From Phycisphaerales bacterium UBA2396 (GTDB lineage: Bacteria; Planctomycetota; Phycisphaerae; Phycisphaerales; UBA1924): DNA of 8,271 nucleotides. The stretch is taken from positions 3,441 to 11,711 of the forward strand of contig DDSG01000162.1 of NCBI GenBank assembly GCA_002343325.1. The letters are read 5' to 3'. The position numbers and the translations under genes were made by a program. The notes under the pieces are model-generated. The model searched no databases and was not told the origin of the DNA. It saw nothing but the letters and a program-made list of their open reading frames with translations. Position 1 is the first letter of the stretch. The number at the start of each line of letters is the position of its first letter. Shown one piece after another: positions 1 through 6,062 of this stretch.

Positions 1-807
1 GGCGGCGACGTCGCCGCCTTCGCTGATCACGCGTCCGCTGTAGACGAGCGTGTGCCCCTCTGCTGGCACAAAGTCCCGAGCGGCGAGCTTGGCGAGCGGC
101 GCGGTACTCCAGGCGCCGATCGCCCCGCCGGCACGGGTCGCGCTTTCCCATGGCGACCAGGCGAAGGTGGTGGTGCGGAGTGCACGCTCGAGCGACTCGC
201 CCTTGGACGTGCCGACCCATGAGGCGGCGCCGCCGAAGCCGGCGTCGGCGGGGAGAGAGGCGAGCCAGGCAAGTCCTGCAACGCCAGAAGACGAGAGGTC
301 GGGCCTGGGAATGATGACCTTGCCGGAGGTTGCGCCCGCAACGCCCAACTGTGCCGTGAGCATGGGGACGAGGTCATCGGTGGACTGGGGGCCGATCGAT
401 TCCCATGCACCGAGGCTGTCGAGCATGGCAAGGGTGGGGGAGAGGGCTCCCTCGGCGATGCGTGAGGCAAGGAGCAGGCTGGGGCCGTAGACCACGTCGA
501 AGACGACGCGTTCGCCACGACGGCCGGCGGAAATCTCGTCGGCGTACGCAGGGAGGACCGCGTCGAGCCAGGGCTTGAGCCCGTCGTCGGCGGCGATGGA
601 GACCACGATACGACGCTCTCGCGGTCGATCCTGAGCGATGGAATCGGGGGCGAGGGCGCGATCCGCGGGCGGGTTGGCGACCGCCGCGTCCGGGCCGACG
701 TTCCAAGCCCATCGGGCGGCGAAGACGCTGAGCACGAGGGCTGCCCCTCCGGCCCAGGCCCAGGTCCGACCAGTGATTGCACCCGCCGCGTGATAATCGT
801 TGCGCAT
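1..807 (-). CDS. Membrane-anchored protein, possibly periplasmic solute-binding-like; C-terminus off the window
   Basis: A frame of 269 codons without a stop starts at ATG 807 (protein starting MRNDYHAAG) and is still open at position 1, so the C-terminus is missing. AAGGAG lies 9 bases upstream of the start. Residues about 16-36 form one hydrophobic, Trp/Ala-rich segment, likely an uncleaved anchor or signal peptide, followed by a Pro/Ala/Asp-rich linker to about residue 65. The globular part opens with a strand (RRIVVSIAADDGLKPWLDAV), then VVFDVVYGPSLLLASRIAEG and a stretch around SPTLAMLDSLGAW. This order recalls type 2 periplasmic binding domains, some of which are fused to a von Willebrand A domain further on. 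That resemblance is from pattern only, and I recognise no family signature with certainty. The coding call is firm; the function is not. The gene lies 72 bases downstream of the exported phosphoesterase on the same strand, so the two may be co-transcribed and both act outside the cytoplasm. Confidence 0.7.
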   Translation of the reverse strand, partial: MRNDYHAAGAITGRTWAWAGGAALVLSVFAARWAWNVGPDAAVANPPADRALAPDSIAQDRPRERRIVVSIAADDGLKPWLDAVLPAYADEISAGRRGERVVFDVVYGPSLLLASRIAEGALSPTLAMLDSLGAWESIGPQSTDDLVPMLTAQLGVAGATSGKVIIPRPDLSSSGVAGLAWLASLPADAGFGGAASWVGTSKGESLERALRTTTFAWSPWESATRAGGAIGAWSTAPLAKLAARDFVPAEGHTLVYSGRVISEGGDVAA

Positions 808-816
808 ACCGACACG

Positions 817-822
817 CTCCTT
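817..822 (-). promoter_or_regulatory. Ribosome binding site for the membrane-anchored protein gene
   Basis: Read on the minus strand this is AAGGAG, 9 bases before the ATG at 807. It decides the start of that gene over frames that overlap it. Confidence 0.75.
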
Positions 823-825
823 CGA

Positions 826-840
826 GGCCGCTTATCGGCC
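826..840 (-). other. Small GC hairpin just upstream of the ribosome binding site
   Basis: The arms GGCCG (826-830) and CGGCC (836-840) are perfect reverse complements around a 5-base loop. The hairpin sits 3 bases from the AAGGAG at 817-822, within the 72-base gap between the phosphoesterase stop and the next start. With only 5 bp and no T-run it is not a convincing terminator. It could modulate access to the ribosome site or be chance in GC-rich DNA. Confidence 0.25.
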
Positions 841-879
841 CGGAGCGGGTGGGACTTCAGCCGGCGCGCGGTCGGTCGC

Positions 880-1860
880 TTATTTCTCTCGCGCGACCCA
901 GCCGTAGGGGAGATATTCGTAGGTAAAGGTGCCGTCGTCGCGCAATTCTGTCACGCCGTACCCGGGTTGGCAGGTCTTGTGGTTGCCCTTCCACCATCCG
1001 CCGGACACGGCCCCGCCGCAGATGTACGTGACGCCGTCGAGCTCGCAGCGGTCGAGCAGGTGCATGTGCCCGGAGAGGCAGAGTTTGACGTTGCGGTGCT
1101 TGGCGAACAGAGCGCGGAGGCGTTCGAAATCGGTGTGCATGAGCCCGCCGGAGACCTTGAGGTCGCCCTTGTTATCAGGCTTGATGCCGTGGAAGACGGT
1201 GACGGAGAGGATGGGGATATGGGAGACGATGAGGACGGGGGTGTTGCCGGCGCTTTTGAGCTCGCCGTCGAGCCAGTTGAACTGTTCTTCGTCGAGGAAT
1301 GCGTCGTAGCCGTTGGCGTCGTCCTTGTCGACCTGGGTGCTGTCGAGGAGGATGATGCGCCAGCCGGCACGTTCGGTGGAGGCGTAGGTCTTGTCTCGGG
1401 CGAACTGCTCGCAGACCCACTTCTTGCCCCAGCGGGCTTCGGACCCGCGGGTGCGGCTTTTGCCCTTGTTCCAGCCCCAGATGTCGTGGTTGCCGACGAC
1501 AGAGAGGACGGGGAGCGAGCACTCGGCGCGGATGACGCGCGACCAGAGATCCCACTGGGTGGTGGTTCGGGCCTCGTCGGCCTCGAAGGAATCCATGATG
1601 GTGTCGCCGCCGGTGATGATCAGGTCGGGCTTGGAGGCGTGGGCCTGAACATGGCGGAGACAGGCGGCGACGCCCTCGGCGGCGGCACGCTCGGGCTGGA
1701 TGTGCAGATCGGTGAGGTGGGCGATGCGGAGCGAGGCGCGACGCCCGGGCGCGGTGACCGCGGCGAGGGTGCTCTCGCCGAGCATCGACGCCCCGACCAC
1801 GCCGGCGGAAAGGCCCGCGACAGACCCGATCAGACCGCGACGACTGATGGTGTGTTCCAT
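880..1860 (-). CDS. Tat-exported calcineurin-like metallophosphoesterase
   Basis: The protein has 326 residues. Its N-terminus carries a twin-arginine motif (SRRGLIG, residues 6-12), a hydrophobic stretch to about residue 34 and a plausible cleavage site after Ala37, so it is probably exported folded to the periplasm. The metallophosphatase motifs follow in canonical order: D51-x-H53 (TDLHIQ), GGD at 84-86, GNHD at 123-126, H214 (VSHIPI), and GHMH with H265 and H267. These build the two-metal site that hydrolyses phosphate mono- or diesters. The substrate cannot be told from sequence; relatives include phosphodiesterases and acid-phosphatase-like enzymes. There is no extra domain beyond the catalytic fold, and the C-terminus ends shortly after a beta-rich tail (TFTYEYLPYGW). 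AAGGTG precedes the start by 5 bases. The gene is divergent from the beta-mannosidase-like gene with 51 bases between starts, and is followed by the membrane-anchored protein gene. Confidence 0.93.
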   Translation of the reverse strand: MEHTISRRGLIGSVAGLSAGVVGASMLGESTLAAVTAPGRRASLRIAHLTDLHIQPERAAAEGVAACLRHVQAHASKPDLIITGGDTIMDSFEADEARTTTQWDLWSRVIRAECSLPVLSVVGNHDIWGWNKGKSRTRGSEARWGKKWVCEQFARDKTYASTERAGWRIILLDSTQVDKDDANGYDAFLDEEQFNWLDGELKSAGNTPVLIVSHIPILSVTVFHGIKPDNKGDLKVSGGLMHTDFERLRALFAKHRNVKLCLSGHMHLLDRCELDGVTYICGGAVSGGWWKGNHKTCQPGYGVTELRDDGTFTYEYLPYGWVAREK

Positions 1861-1865
1861 GCGGG

Positions 1866-1871
1866 CACCTT
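1866..1871 (-). promoter_or_regulatory. Ribosome binding site of the phosphoesterase
   Basis: Read on the minus strand this is AAGGTG, 5 bases before the ATG at 1860. The same bases, read as TAAGGT, could also pass as a -10 element, but the spacing fits ribosome binding better. Confidence 0.5.
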
Positions 1872-1895
1872 ACCAGACTCGGCCTGCGGGCGTGG

Positions 1896-1901
1896 TACAC
1901 T
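1896..1901 (+). promoter_or_regulatory. -10-like TACACT upstream of the beta-mannosidase-like gene
   Basis: TACACT matches the TAnnnT pattern of a sigma-70 type -10 box and lies 10 bases before the ATG at 1912. No convincing -35 is seen at the usual distance. If used, transcription would start only a few bases before the ATG, giving an almost leaderless message, in line with the lack of any ribosome binding site there. The identical hexamer precedes aguB. Confidence 0.35.
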
Positions 1902-1911
1902 TTGCGTCAGC

Positions 1912-3687
1912 ATGGCGCAAAGCCTCGAACAGTTCGAGTGGGTGCTGTCGGCGGTGGGGGAGCTTGATCGCGTGCCGGAAAGGCTGCGTGGGTTGCTCCG
2001 CGCGGGGGTGCCCGTGACGATCCGCCCTGGGGTCGGTACGTGCGTGCACACGGATCTGATCGATGCGGGGGTGATCCCCGATCCCAACGTCGGCATGAAC
2101 GAGGCTGAGGTGGAGTGGGTCTCGTGGACCTCGTGGGAGTACGCCACGCGATTCGCGGCGGACCCTCGGGCGATCAACGACCCGCACGCGAGGGTGGGCT
2201 TCGAGCGACTTGACACGATCGCGACGGTTCGGCTCAATGACGGGCTGCTTGGCGAGGCGAGCAGCGAGTTTGTGCCGTGGTGGTTCGCGGCGGCGGGGGT
2301 GCTGCGGGCAGGGGTGAACGAGTTTCGTGTTCGGCTGGAGAGCCCGCTCGCCAGGGTGCATGAGCTGGCGAAGGACCACGGGCGACCTCACAACGGCGAC
2401 GAGCAGGGATGGCATCCGTACAACCTGATGCGAAAGGCGGCGTGCGACTTCGGCTGGGACTGGGGGCCACGACTGGCGACGTGCGGGCTGGCGTCGCCGA
2501 GTGTGCGATGGGGGAAGCCGACGGCTCGGGGACCGGCGCGGGCGGTGCCGAGGCGGGCGTCGTTCCGCGTGCCGGCGTACGAGCTGGTGGTGGACGGGAG
2601 GCCGACGTTCGCGAAGGGGGCGAATTGGATCCCGGAAGGGCTGTGGCCGAGAGATCGAACGCCGGAGCGGATTCGGGGGCGTCTGAAGCAGGCGAAGGCG
2701 GCGGGGATGAACATGATCCGGGTGTGGGGCGGCGGGCGGTACGAGTCTGAGGCGTTCTATGACGCGTGCGACGAGCTTGGGCTGTGGGTGTGGCAGGATT
2801 TCATGTTCGCGTGCGGGGCGTACCCGGAGGAAGAGCCTTGGTGGTCGCTGATCGAGGCCGAAGCCAGGCACCAGGTGGCGCGGCTGGCGGAGCACCCGTG
2901 CGTGGTGGTGTGGTGCGGGGGCAATGAGAACCACTGGGCGATGCAGTCGTGGGGGTTTGCGGAGAGGCTCAGGCCCGGGCGGACGTGGGGGCATCGGCTG
3001 TATCACGACGTGCTGCCGCGGATCGTCGGGGAGTTGTCACCGCACACGCCGTACGTGCCGGATTCGCCGTGGTCCGAGCCGCCGGACCATCCGAATCTCG
3101 GGGAGCGGGGTGATCGGCACACGTGGAATCACTTCGGCGCGGAGTTCACGTCGCATGTGCCGAGGTACTGCTCGGAGTTCGGGTTGCAGAGCCCTTCGAC
3201 GCGGGCGACGCTGGAGGAGGCGGGACTGACGCCGAGTTCGCCAGGGGAGCCGATCCCGGCGGCGCTGATCGCGAGGCAGCGTGGGCCCGGCGGCATGGCG
3301 AGGTGGTACGACGAGATGTTCGCCAAGGCACGCGTGCCGGCACCCGCGGGGTTTGAGGATTGGCTCGGCAAGGCCCATCAGCTTCAGGCGGACTGGCTCT
3401 TCCTGGCTGTGGTGTGGCTGCGGCTGAATCAGGACGTGTGCAAGGGGGCGCTCATCTGGCAGCTCAACGACGCGTGGCCCGGGCTTTCGTGGTCGCTGAT
3501 TGACTCCAAGGGACGAGAGAAGCCGGCGTACCACGCGGTCGCCCGGGCCTTTGCGGACCGCGTCCGATGCTCGCTGCCCACGGCCGAGGGGACGATCGAG
3601 GCGGCGATCAACGACACGGACGAGCCTTGGGAGGCGATCCCCGGATGGGTGATCCCGCCACGCTCGACGGCCCGCCGGCCACTATGA
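1912..3687 (+). CDS. GH2 beta-mannosidase-like protein, internally and C-terminally shortened
   Basis: The protein has 591 residues against roughly 800-870 for typical GH2 beta-mannosidases, which release mannose from the non-reducing ends of beta-mannosides. The N-terminal jelly-roll domain is recognisable (VHTDLIDAGVIPDPNVGMNE at 45-64, LDTIATVRLN about 100-109, GWDWGPRLATCG at 181-192). The catalytic barrel begins near FAKGANWIP (233-241) and includes NMIRVWGGGRYE and WQDFMFACGAYP. The acid/base E339 (CGGNEN) and nucleophile E422 (YCSEFGLQS) are present, as is WQLNDAWPGLSW (516-527). Only about 30 residues join GWDWGPRL...CGL to the barrel entry where over 100 are normal, so the second sandwich domain is missing. 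The protein also stops soon after the barrel, at the first strands of the C-terminal region. No signal peptide is seen. ATG 1912 was chosen because the open frame further upstream is only the antisense of the phosphoesterase. Codons end strongly in G (GCG, GGG, GTG), unlike serC downstream. It could be a compact enzyme or a decaying gene. Confidence 0.85.
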   Translation: MAQSLEQFEWVLSAVGELDRVPERLRGLLRAGVPVTIRPGVGTCVHTDLIDAGVIPDPNVGMNEAEVEWVSWTSWEYATRFAADPRAINDPHARVGFERLDTIATVRLNDGLLGEASSEFVPWWFAAAGVLRAGVNEFRVRLESPLARVHELAKDHGRPHNGDEQGWHPYNLMRKAACDFGWDWGPRLATCGLASPSVRWGKPTARGPARAVPRRASFRVPAYELVVDGRPTFAKGANWIPEGLWPRDRTPERIRGRLKQAKAAGMNMIRVWGGGRYESEAFYDACDELGLWVWQDFMFACGAYPEEEPWWSLIEAEARHQVARLAEHPCVVVWCGGNENHWAMQSWGFAERLRPGRTWGHRLYHDVLPRIVGELSPHTPYVPDSPWSEPPDHPNLGERGDRHTWNHFGAEFTSHVPRYCSEFGLQSPSTRATLEEAGLTPSSPGEPIPAALIARQRGPGGMARWYDEMFAKARVPAPAGFEDWLGKAHQLQADWLFLAVVWLRLNQDVCKGALIWQLNDAWPGLSWSLIDSKGREKPAYHAVARAFADRVRCSLPTAEGTIEAAINDTDEPWEAIPGWVIPPRSTARRPL

Positions 3688-3688
3688 T
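3683..3688 (+). promoter_or_regulatory. -10-like TATGAT for serA, overlapping the preceding stop codon
   Basis: TATGAT is one base from the TATAAT consensus and lies 43 bases before the serA ATG at 3732. It overlaps the TGA that ends the beta-mannosidase-like gene. No good -35 is seen at 16-18 bases. A leader of about 35 bases would result. Confidence 0.35.
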
Positions 3689-3731
3689 CGCCCGGAGCCA
3701 GAGCAACCAACCCAAGGGCACGAGAACAACC

Positions 3732-4733
3732 ATGAAAGTCCTCATCGCGGACAAGTTCGAGAAGGTCGGGATCGAGGGTCTCAAGGCGCTGGGTTGCGAG
3801 GTGATCTCGATCCCCGACGCCGGGGTTGAGGGCATTCCGACGGCACTCGCGGCTCACTCGCCGCAGGTGCTGGTGGTCCGATCGACGAAGGTTCCGGCGG
3901 CGTCAGTGAAGGCCGCCGCGGCCGCCGGCGTCAAGCTCATCATCCGTGCCGGAGCCGGGGTCGATAACATCGACGTCGGGGCGTCGACCGGCGTGGGGAT
4001 CAAGGTCGCCAACTGCCCGGGGATGAACGCGATTGCCGTCGCCGAGCTGACGTTCGCGCTGCTGCTGGCCGCGGATCGGCGGCTGGTCGAGCAGACGCTC
4101 GACGCCCGCAACGGGCAGTGGAACAAGAAGGAGTACGGCAAGACCGGGCCGACCGGGGCCCGCGGTCTCAAGGGCATGACCCTCGCGGTGGTGGGCGCTG
4201 GTGCCATCGGCCGGGCGGTCGTCAAGCGAGCGGTGGCGTTCGAGATGATCCCGGTGATCTGGTCTCGGTCGATCACCAAGGACCACGCGAAGGATCTGGG
4301 CGCGCAGTGGGGGGGGAACGACACGCCGGCGCTGCTCGACCTGGCCGCCAAGGCCGACGCAGTCTCGATCCACCTTCCCCTGGCCCCGGACACCAAGGGT
4401 CTGATCGGCAAGGCGTTCCTTGACCGGATGAAGCCCAATGCGATCCTGATCAACACCTCCCGCGGCGGGCTCATCGACGAGGCCGCCCTGCGGGAGGCGA
4501 TCGCCGCCAAGGGGATTCGGGCGGGCCTGGACGTCTGGGAGAATCAGCCCTCGGCCCCGACGACCGAACCCGGAGGGTGGACCAACGAGACCGCCCGGCT
4601 GCCCGGGGTCATCGCGACGCACCACACCGGCGCCTCGACGGACCAGGCCCAGGACGCGATCGCCCGGGAGGTGGTGCGGATGGTCGAGGTGTACAAGGCC
4701 ACCGGCCGGTTCGAGAACGCTGTCAACCCCTGA
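3732..4733 (+). CDS. serA: D-3-phosphoglycerate dehydrogenase (SerA-like), short form without ACT domain
   Basis: The enzyme oxidises 3-phosphoglycerate to 3-phosphohydroxypyruvate with NAD+, the first step of serine synthesis, in the cytoplasm. The protein has 333 residues: an N-terminal substrate domain starting MKVLIADKFE, the Rossmann motif VVGAGAIGRAV (153-163), SIHLPLAPDTKGLIG (212-226), NTSRGGLIDE (241-250) and THHTGASTDQAQ (296-307). Arg244 and His298 fit the catalytic Arg and His of the 2-hydroxyacid dehydrogenase family. The expected Glu of the triad, the residue just before Pro in DVFxxEP, appears here as Gln272 (GLDVWENQP). No ACT or other regulatory domain follows, so serine feedback through such a domain is not expected. 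The start was set at the conserved MKVLIADKF; an in-frame ATG at 3684 would add 16 residues and overlaps the previous stop. No clear ribosome binding site precedes 3732. serC follows after 69 bases, supporting the role; another 2-hydroxyacid dehydrogenase activity cannot be excluded by motif alone. Confidence 0.9.
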   Translation: MKVLIADKFEKVGIEGLKALGCEVISIPDAGVEGIPTALAAHSPQVLVVRSTKVPAASVKAAAAAGVKLIIRAGAGVDNIDVGASTGVGIKVANCPGMNAIAVAELTFALLLAADRRLVEQTLDARNGQWNKKEYGKTGPTGARGLKGMTLAVVGAGAIGRAVVKRAVAFEMIPVIWSRSITKDHAKDLGAQWGGNDTPALLDLAAKADAVSIHLPLAPDTKGLIGKAFLDRMKPNAILINTSRGGLIDEAALREAIAAKGIRAGLDVWENQPSAPTTEPGGWTNETARLPGVIATHHTGASTDQAQDAIAREVVRMVEVYKATGRFENAVNP

Positions 4734-4772
4734 ATCGAACCGGCCCCGGAATCGATCCCCCTCGATGGATCC

Positions 4773-4778
4773 TAGAGT
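4773..4778 (+). promoter_or_regulatory. -10-like TAGAGT upstream of serC
   Basis: TAGAGT fits TAnnnT and lies 24 bases before the serC ATG and 12 bases before its ribosome binding site, which would place the transcript start just ahead of that site. No good -35 is visible. serC may therefore have a promoter besides read-through from serA. Confidence 0.3.
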
Positions 4779-4790
4779 CTGCTGCCTGTT

Positions 4791-4796
4791 GAGGAG
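4791..4796 (+). promoter_or_regulatory. Ribosome binding site of serC
   Basis: GAGGAG lies 6 bases before the ATG at 4803. It supports that start although the protein has about 20 residues more than usual at its N-terminus. Confidence 0.75.
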
Positions 4797-4802
4797 CATC
4801 AC

Positions 4803-5969
4803 ATGTCGCCCACAACCCCCATCCCCGCGTCTGCCTTGTCCAAGCCCGCCGTGACCCACGGCGCCTCGGGACGGATCTTCAACTTCTCCGCCGGCCCCGG
4901 CACGCTGCCCGAGGCGGTGCTGCGCCAGATCCAGAACGACGTGTGGAACATCGGGGGTTCGGGGATCGGCATTCTGGAGCACTCGCACCGCGGCAAGGTG
5001 GTGGACAAGGTCTTTGCCGAGTGCGAGGCCGACCTGCGGACGCTTGCCAACATCCCGTCGAACTACAAGATCACGTTCCTGACGGGGGGCGCCTCGGCCC
5101 AGAACCACATGATCCCGATGAACTACATGACCCCGGGCAAGACGGGGGATTACATCGTCACCGGGCACTGGTCCGAGCAGACGTACAAGCAGGCCGCCAA
5201 ACTCGCCGGGAAGCCCGGCTTCGGGTCGGCCCACCTCGCGGCGACAACGGCCGACCGCAAGCACTCGTACATCCCAAGCGACGAGCAGCTCGCCTACTCG
5301 GCGAGTCCGGCGTTCGTGCACTACTGCTCCAACAACACGCTCTACGGCACCGAATGGCATCACATCCCGAAGGTCCCCGCGGGCGTCCCGCTCATCGCCG
5401 ACACCTCAAGCCACATGTACTCCCGCCCGATTGATCTGACGAAGTTCGCGATGGTCTACGCGGGCGCTCAGAAGAACCTGGGCCCGGCTGGCACGACCCT
5501 CTGCATCATCCGCGATGACTTCGCCGAGGCGGGCTCCAAGGACATCCCCGATCTGCTGCAGTACCGCTCGTTCGTGCCCGATCTCTCGCGTCCCAACACC
5601 CCGCCGGTCTTCGCGGTCTACGTGATGGGGCTGGTCGCCAAGTGGATCCTGTCCAGCGGCGGGCTGGCGGCGATGCAGAAGCACAACGAGGCGAAGGCCA
5701 AGCACATCTACGACGCGATCGACAGCACGCCCTTCTACACCGGGCACGCGGAGAAGCCGGCCCGCTCGCTGATGAACATCACGTTCCGCCTCCCTTCCGA
5801 GGAGCTGACGGACGCCTTCGTGAAGGAGGCCGCCGCGCAGGGGCTCGACGGGCTCAAGGGGCACCGCAACGTCGGGGGCATCCGCGCCTCGACATACAAC
5901 GCGATGCCCGAGGCGGGGTGCAAGGCGCTCGCCGACTTCATGCGTGAGTTTGCCCGCACGCGGGGCTGA
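4803..5969 (+). CDS. serC: Phosphoserine aminotransferase
   Basis: This PLP enzyme transfers the amino group of glutamate to 3-phosphohydroxypyruvate, giving phosphoserine, the second step of serine synthesis; the same enzyme class also serves pyridoxal phosphate synthesis. The protein has 388 residues. The typical SerC start (IFNFSAGPGTLPEAVL) lies at residues 25-40, preceded by a Ser/Pro/Ala-rich extension of about 22 residues. Family motifs are EHSHRG (59-64), TGGASAQ (94-100), GHWSEQ (121-126), YCSNNTLYGTEW (174-185), LIADTSS with Asp200 for the PLP ring nitrogen, and YAGAQKNLGPAG with the Schiff-base Lys224. The C-terminal small domain ends in GHRNVGGIRASTYNAMP (around 356-372), where phosphate-binding residues sit. 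The form with SNNTLYGTEW resembles SerC of Bacteroidetes- and Planctomycetes-like groups rather than the E. coli type. It follows serA on the same strand after 69 bases and has a strong ribosome binding site. Codons end mostly in C, suggesting good expression. All key residues are present. Confidence 0.97.
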   Translation: MSPTTPIPASALSKPAVTHGASGRIFNFSAGPGTLPEAVLRQIQNDVWNIGGSGIGILEHSHRGKVVDKVFAECEADLRTLANIPSNYKITFLTGGASAQNHMIPMNYMTPGKTGDYIVTGHWSEQTYKQAAKLAGKPGFGSAHLAATTADRKHSYIPSDEQLAYSASPAFVHYCSNNTLYGTEWHHIPKVPAGVPLIADTSSHMYSRPIDLTKFAMVYAGAQKNLGPAGTTLCIIRDDFAEAGSKDIPDLLQYRSFVPDLSRPNTPPVFAVYVMGLVAKWILSSGGLAAMQKHNEAKAKHIYDAIDSTPFYTGHAEKPARSLMNITFRLPSEELTDAFVKEAAAQGLDGLKGHRNVGGIRASTYNAMPEAGCKALADFMREFARTRG

Positions 5970-6014
5970 GCACTCCGGATCGAGCGACCCAACACGGAAG
6001 CGGGCGAGACACCC

Positions 6015-6034
6015 CGCGGGCGATTGCGCCCGCG
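6015..6034 (+). other. Perfect 8-bp GC stem-loop between serC and aguB
   Basis: CGCGGGCG (6015-6022) and CGCCCGCG (6027-6034) are exact reverse complements around the loop ATTG. The element starts 46 bases after the serC stop, and TACACT begins 3 bases after its end. No T-run follows, so it is not a textbook intrinsic terminator. It may still slow or end serC transcripts, or serve as an operator covering the -35 region of aguB. Confidence 0.5.
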
Positions 6035-6036
6035 CG

Positions 6037-6042
6037 TACACT
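6037..6042 (+). promoter_or_regulatory. -10-like TACACT upstream of aguB
   Basis: TACACT fits TAnnnT and lies 8 bases before the AAAGGAG ribosome site. A start 6-8 bases downstream would give a leader that begins just at the ribosome site. The -35 position falls in the GC hairpin at 6015-6034 and has no TTGACA-like bases. Confidence 0.4.
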
Positions 6043-6050
6043 GCACGCCC

Positions 6051-6057
6051 AAAGGAG
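6051..6057 (+). promoter_or_regulatory. Ribosome binding site of aguB
   Basis: AAAGGAG lies 5 bases before the ATG at 6063. It selects this start over an in-frame ATG at 6024, which lies inside the hairpin and ahead of the -10-like box. Confidence 0.85.
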
Positions 6058-6062
6058 CCGCC

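Noticed and set aside
27..815. A 262-codon minus-strand frame over the left end
   Set aside because: The translation is Ser/Pro/Arg-rich and lacks a hydrophobic core. The alternative frame starting at 807 has a ribosome site, an anchor segment and normal protein composition.
790..1911. Long upstream extension of the mannosidase frame (open from 790)
   Set aside because: This part is the antisense of the phosphoesterase, whose motifs are all intact. Its translation is Val/Gly/Asp/Glu-rich with no homology pattern, and mannosidase-like sequence begins only after 1912.
2440..2600. A frameshift as the explanation for the missing mannosidase domain
   Set aside because: The other two plus-strand frames here do not read as the missing domain, and the same frame resumes with clear barrel motifs. 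A deletion fits better.
4754..4771. Inverted repeat GATCC / GGATC after serA as a terminator
   Set aside because: The stem is only 5 bp with an 8-base loop and no T-run follows; it is too weak to call.
3903..5363. A 486-codon open frame on the minus strand opposite serA and serC
   Set aside because: It is the same type of antisense shadow and spans two genes with intact catalytic motifs on the plus strand.
6024..6062. 13-residue N-terminal extension of AguB from ATG 6024
   Set aside because: This ATG lies inside the hairpin and ahead of the -10-like box. AAAGGAG at 6051-6057 points to the ATG at 6063.
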